Shown: positions 6,162-6,481 of the stretch, piece after piece
Layout of the letters: each line of letters begins with the position of its first letter
Position numbering within the stretch: position 1 is the stretch's first letter
Origin: JAAYAY01 sp964429355
GTDB taxonomy: Bacteria > Planctomycetota > Planctomycetia > Pirellulales > Thermoguttaceae
Length of the DNA stretch: 6,481 bases
NCBI GenBank assembly: GCA_964429355.1
Contig: CAYSCH010000483.1
Coordinates: forward strand, 1 to 6,481
Direction: 5' to 3'
The notes under the pieces: model-generated
Told to the model about the DNA's origin: nothing
Database searches by the model: none
Seen by the model: the letters and a program-made list of their open reading frames with translations, nothing else
Position numbers and translations under genes: made by a program

Positions 6162-6481
6162 ATGCGTATTGCAGTCGGAAGCGATCACCGCGGCACTTCG
6201 ATTCGCCACAAGATCCTGGAATTCGTGGCGCAACTTGGGCATGAAGCCGTCGACTTCGGCTCGAACGCGGAAGGTCCGGTGGACTACCCGGACATCGCCC
6301 AGCAGGTTGCCCACGAGGTGGGCAACGGCGACGCCGATCGCGGAATCCTCGTCTGTGGAACGGGCATCGGGATGTGTATTGCGGCCAACAAGGTCAGCGG
6401 GGTGCGGGCGGCACCGTGCCACGACGATTTGACCGCCGAAATGAGCCGGCGGCACAACGATTTGAACGTACTGTGCCTGTC
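6162..6481 (+). CDS. rpiB: Ribose-5-phosphate isomerase B (partial, runs off right edge)
   Basis: The first 106 residues of RpiB (LacAB_rpiB family), the cytoplasmic enzyme that interconverts ribose 5-phosphate and ribulose 5-phosphate in the pentose phosphate pathway. Seen: MRIAVGSDHRG (1-11) with the Asp8-His9 pair, VDYPDIA (40-46), ILVCGTGIGMCIAANK (62-77) containing catalytic Cys65, VRAAPCHD (81-88), and SRRHNDLNVLCL (95-106). Family members are about 145-150 residues, so roughly 40 are missing. The usual HNDANVL reads HNDLNVL here, a mild deviation. ATG 6162 has AGGT at 6151-6154 upstream and follows the Sua5-phosphatase stop by 29 bases, so the two genes are probably cotranscribed, as in the Bacillus ywlC-ywlE-ywlF (rpiB) order. 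The related galactose-6-phosphate isomerase subunit LacB is a less likely alternative. Confidence 0.93.
   Translation, partial: MRIAVGSDHRGTSIRHKILEFVAQLGHEAVDFGSNAEGPVDYPDIAQQVAHEVGNGDADRGILVCGTGIGMCIAANKVSGVRAAPCHDDLTAEMSRRHNDLNVLCL

Overview
The window is GC-rich and gene-dense. It probably comes from a planctomycete or a close relative in the PVC group. This is inferred from gene content, not from a marker gene: a XylR-type regulator (LacI-like sensor plus AraC helix-turn-helix) beside a large secreted glycosidase, and a Sua5/YrdC domain fused to a low-molecular-weight phosphatase and followed by rpiB.

Layout. Positions 1-393 hold no gene I can support. Positions 394-3306 (minus strand) encode a 970-residue exported protein of the GH116/GBA2-like (DUF608) glycosidase family. 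It has a clear signal peptide and an extra block of about 185 residues inside the N-terminal beta domain. A 415-base divergent intergenic region (3307-3721) follows and carries three separate inverted-repeat structures: a 17-base arm pair with 16/17 identity (3407-3423 and 3542-3558), a 10-base arm pair with 9/10 identity overlapping a possible promoter of the glycosidase (3591-3621), and a perfect 12-bp hairpin (3671-3701) just ahead of the regulator's start codon. Positions 3722-4891 (plus) encode the XylR-like regulator. Positions 5011-6132 (plus) encode a Sua5/YrdC-LMW phosphatase fusion behind a good sigma70-type promoter (4932-4961). Positions 6162-6481 (plus) hold the start of rpiB, which runs off the right edge.

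How they fit together. The left half looks like a self-contained sugar-response unit: a sugar-sensing activator or repressor transcribed away from the exported beta-glycosidase it probably controls, with candidate operators between them. Some GH116 enzymes act on both beta-glucosides and beta-xylosides, which fits a xylose-type regulator; the actual ligand is not shown by the sequence. The right half is a housekeeping operon: tRNA threonylcarbamoyladenosine synthesis joined to a phosphatase whose active-site loop (CTGNTCRS) has the threonine known from the arginine phosphatase YwlE, then ribose-5-phosphate isomerase B. This matches the Bacillus order ywlC...ywlE-ywlF, with the first two genes fused. 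No mobile element, CRISPR array or RNA gene was seen. The most unusual material is the repeat architecture of the divergent region and the predicted specificity of the fused phosphatase.
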